A DNA stretch of 6,653 nucleotides from Erysipelotrichaceae bacterium (GTDB lineage: Bacteria; Bacillota_I; Bacilli_A; Erysipelotrichales; Erysipelotrichaceae). A program made the translations under genes and the position numbers. Shown here piece by piece: positions 5,401 through 6,653 of the stretch. Each line of letters starts with the position of its first letter. The first letter of the stretch is position 1. The notes under the pieces are model-generated. The model did not search any database, had not been told where the DNA came from, and was given only the letters and a program-made list of their open reading frames with translations. Where the stretch lies: positions 1-6,653 of the forward strand of contig CAAGJS010000200.1 in assembly GCA_900770275.1 (NCBI GenBank), written 5' to 3'.

Positions 5401-5459
5401 CGGTACCTGCTCTTTCCAGCAGCGCATGCTTTTTCCTTTCAGGTAGATGACTTCAACGC

Positions 5460-5465
5460 TATGAT
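5460..5465 (+). promoter_or_regulatory. Possible -10 of the DUF1848 gene
   Basis: TATGAT (5 of 6) ends 9 nt before the ATG at 5475. The -35 region is poor (CTTTCA at 18 bp, 3 of 6). If used, the transcript would begin within about 3 nt of the start codon. Confidence 0.3.
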
Positions 5466-5474
5466 GAACTGGCT

Positions 5475-6407
5475 ATGATACTTAACACGGGACAAAGAAC
5501 AGATATTCCCGCCTTCTACAGCGACTGGTTTCTCAGAAGAGTACGAGAAGGCTATGTCCTTGTACGCAACCCGTATGATCCTCATCTAGTGACCAGATAT
5601 GTCATTGATCCTTCTCTCGTCGATGCGATTGCCTTCTGTACCAAGAATCCCCTTCCGATGCTCGATCATCTCGATGAGCTTTCCGCGTATCGGATGTTCT
5701 GGTTTGTGACGATTACGCCCTATGGAAAAGAGATTGAACCTCACCTTCCTGACAAGCATCGGATCGTGGAAGGATTCCAAAGATTATCAAAGATCGTCGG
5801 ACCTGAACATGTCGCATTCCGCTATGATCCCATCTTCATCAACGAAATTTATCCGATCGAGAAACATATCCGTGCCTTTGAGCGGCTGTGCACCCTGCTG
5901 GAAGGTTATACGCATATGGCTGTCATCAGCTTCCTTGATCTCTATGAAAAGACAAAGCGCAACTTCCCCGAAGGAAAGGAACCGACGGAAGAAGAGCGTC
6001 TCATCATCGGCGAAGCATTCGCCAGATCTGCACATACCCATGGCATACAGCCATATACCTGTCTTGAGGGAAAAGATCTTGCCCGCTTTGGCTTTGACTG
6101 CTCCGGCTGTATGTCAAAAGCAGTGATCGAACATGCGCTGGATCTCGATCTGTCCGTTCCTTCTTCAAAGGCATCGATCCGAACAGGCTGTACGTGCCTC
6201 ATTGGCAGTGATATCGGTGCCTACAACTCCTGCGGCCATGGCTGCCGCTACTGCTATGCCAATGAAAGTCAAGAAGCGGTAAGTCATACGATGGCCCAGC
6301 ACGATCCATCTTCCCCTCTTCTGATCGGGCATCTGGAACCAGAAGATCGGATTCACGAGGCGGTTCAGAAGTCGTGGATCAATCCTCAGCTTCATCTCGA
6401 TCTCTAA
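5475..6407 (+). CDS. DUF1848 domain protein with C-terminal radical-SAM-like Cys motif
   Basis: This 310-residue soluble protein matches DUF1848 along its length. The N-terminus reads QRTDIPAFYSDWFLRRVREG and then YVLVRNPYDP, and the CTKNPLPM block (55-62) is typical, although the family usually has Trp where C55 stands. A FRYDPIF motif follows at 115-121. The C-terminal third is cysteine-rich: C196, C209, C212, C239, C241, and then C253-X3-C257-X2-C260 in a NSCGHGCRYCYAN context that closely resembles the 4Fe-4S/SAM motif of spore photoproduct lyase-like radical SAM enzymes. In ordinary radical SAM proteins this motif is near the N-terminus. The reaction and substrate are unknown. The start is supported by the family N-terminus, but no Shine-Dalgarno is present; a five-codon reading frame (MMNWL, 5461-5478) overlaps the start by ATGA. 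The gene is monocistronic. Confidence 0.88.
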   Translation: MILNTGQRTDIPAFYSDWFLRRVREGYVLVRNPYDPHLVTRYVIDPSLVDAIAFCTKNPLPMLDHLDELSAYRMFWFVTITPYGKEIEPHLPDKHRIVEGFQRLSKIVGPEHVAFRYDPIFINEIYPIEKHIRAFERLCTLLEGYTHMAVISFLDLYEKTKRNFPEGKEPTEEERLIIGEAFARSAHTHGIQPYTCLEGKDLARFGFDCSGCMSKAVIEHALDLDLSVPSSKASIRTGCTCLIGSDIGAYNSCGHGCRYCYANESQEAVSHTMAQHDPSSPLLIGHLEPEDRIHEAVQKSWINPQLHLDL

Positions 6408-6421
6408 GTCATAGAAACTAT

Positions 6422-6481
6422 AGAAAAATGAGCAGTCTGATTATTTCATCATTGTGAATAGTCAGTACTGCTCATTGTTTT
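6422..6481. terminator. Long bidirectional terminator hairpin
   Basis: Arms 6427-6445 and 6457-6476 form a stem of 19 bp with one single-base bulge (6466), one G-U pair and an 11-nt loop. On the plus strand GTTTTCC follows; on the minus strand the stem runs into TTTTTCTATAG. It lies between the convergent DUF1848 and YgiD-type genes and probably ends both transcripts. Confidence 0.8.
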
Positions 6482-6506
6482 CCTGGTTGCTTTTATCTGT
6501 ATTGCC

Positions 6507-6653
6507 TTATTCCCAAATGAATCCTGTCATTGCCATGGATCCCAGGTTGCAGACGTTGTTGAAGACAGTTACCTGATCGCCATCCGCTGCCCCAAGGCAA
6601 TAGGCCAGCGGCAGATAGTGATCCGGCGTCGGGACGGCATAGGCGGCCTCAGG
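6507..6653 (-). CDS. C-terminal end of a YgiD-type class III extradiol ring-cleavage dioxygenase
   Basis: The minus strand reads open from the window edge to a TAA at 6507, giving the last 48 residues. The signature PTPDHYLPLAYCLGAADGD followed by VTVFNNV and GSMAMTGF is typical of the C-terminus of LigB-like 4,5-DOPA extradiol dioxygenase family proteins (about 260 residues when complete). The histidine in PDHYLP is strongly conserved and, as I recall the family, contributes to the metal site. The enzyme class opens catechol-type rings with non-haem metal; the native substrate of gut Firmicute members is not established. The rest of the gene lies outside the window. Confidence 0.85.
   Translation of the reverse strand, partial: PEAAYAVPTPDHYLPLAYCLGAADGDQVTVFNNVCNLGSMAMTGFIWE

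Noticed and set aside
5398..5434. Hairpin plus TTTTT on the plus strand between the ZIP and DUF1848 genes
   Set aside because: Only the inner CTGCT/AGCAG 5-bp stem is perfect, the outer pairing is interrupted, and no plus-strand gene lies upstream to be terminated. An attenuator for DUF1848 is possible but not supported.
1..6653. CRISPR arrays, tRNA or rRNA genes, insertion sequence ends
   Set aside because: No regularly spaced repeats, cloverleaf-like segments, rRNA motifs or transposase frames were found on reading both strands.

Overview
The window most resembles a mid-GC Firmicute, and I favour an Erysipelotrichaceae-like gut anaerobe. This is an inference from gene content (DUF1653, DUF1848, DUF4349 lipoprotein, ZIP transporter), Bacillota-type promoters and Shine-Dalgarno sites, and intrinsic terminators. 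No rRNA, tRNA, CRISPR array or insertion sequence is visible. Nine protein genes are supported: two are cut by the window ends, and one, of 46 codons, is easy to overlook.

Left region (1-2120, all minus strand). A well-formed promoter near 2068-2096 drives a 155-nt leader and then a FAD enzyme (527-1906). This enzyme is strikingly similar along its whole length to the polyunsaturated fatty acid isomerase PAI of Cutibacterium (Propionibacterium) acnes, which makes trans-10,cis-12 conjugated linoleic acid. After a 95-nt gap with a hairpin and a 14-bp tandem repeat comes the start of a second gene (1-431), probably a large Fe-S/FAD oxidoreductase. Together they look like a lipid-modifying or redox operon.

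Middle region (2121-4410). A two-gene minus-strand operon encodes a DUF1653 protein and a DUF4349 membrane-anchored lipoprotein; the genes overlap by 14 nt and the operon ends in an intrinsic terminator. It is divergent from a plus-strand TVP38/TMEM64 (VTT domain) membrane protein, and the two putative -10 elements overlap on opposite strands. The VTT gene converges through a two-way terminator on a 46-residue single-span membrane protein (4270-4410, minus). That small gene has an excellent ribosome binding site and a promoter overlaid by two related 18-bp operators 25 bp apart, so an unseen repressor probably controls it.

Right region (4565-6653). A ZIP-family metal transporter (minus) is divergent from a DUF1848 protein (plus) that carries a C-terminal radical-SAM-like CX3CX2C motif. 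A long two-way terminator separates this from the C-terminus of a YgiD-type class III extradiol dioxygenase (minus, cut by the window edge).

The strongest leads are the PAI-type isomerase operon with its structured leader, and the small membrane protein under paired operators. Both plus-strand genes lack a Shine-Dalgarno site and have a -10-like hexamer 8-9 nt before ATG, so they may be leaderless.
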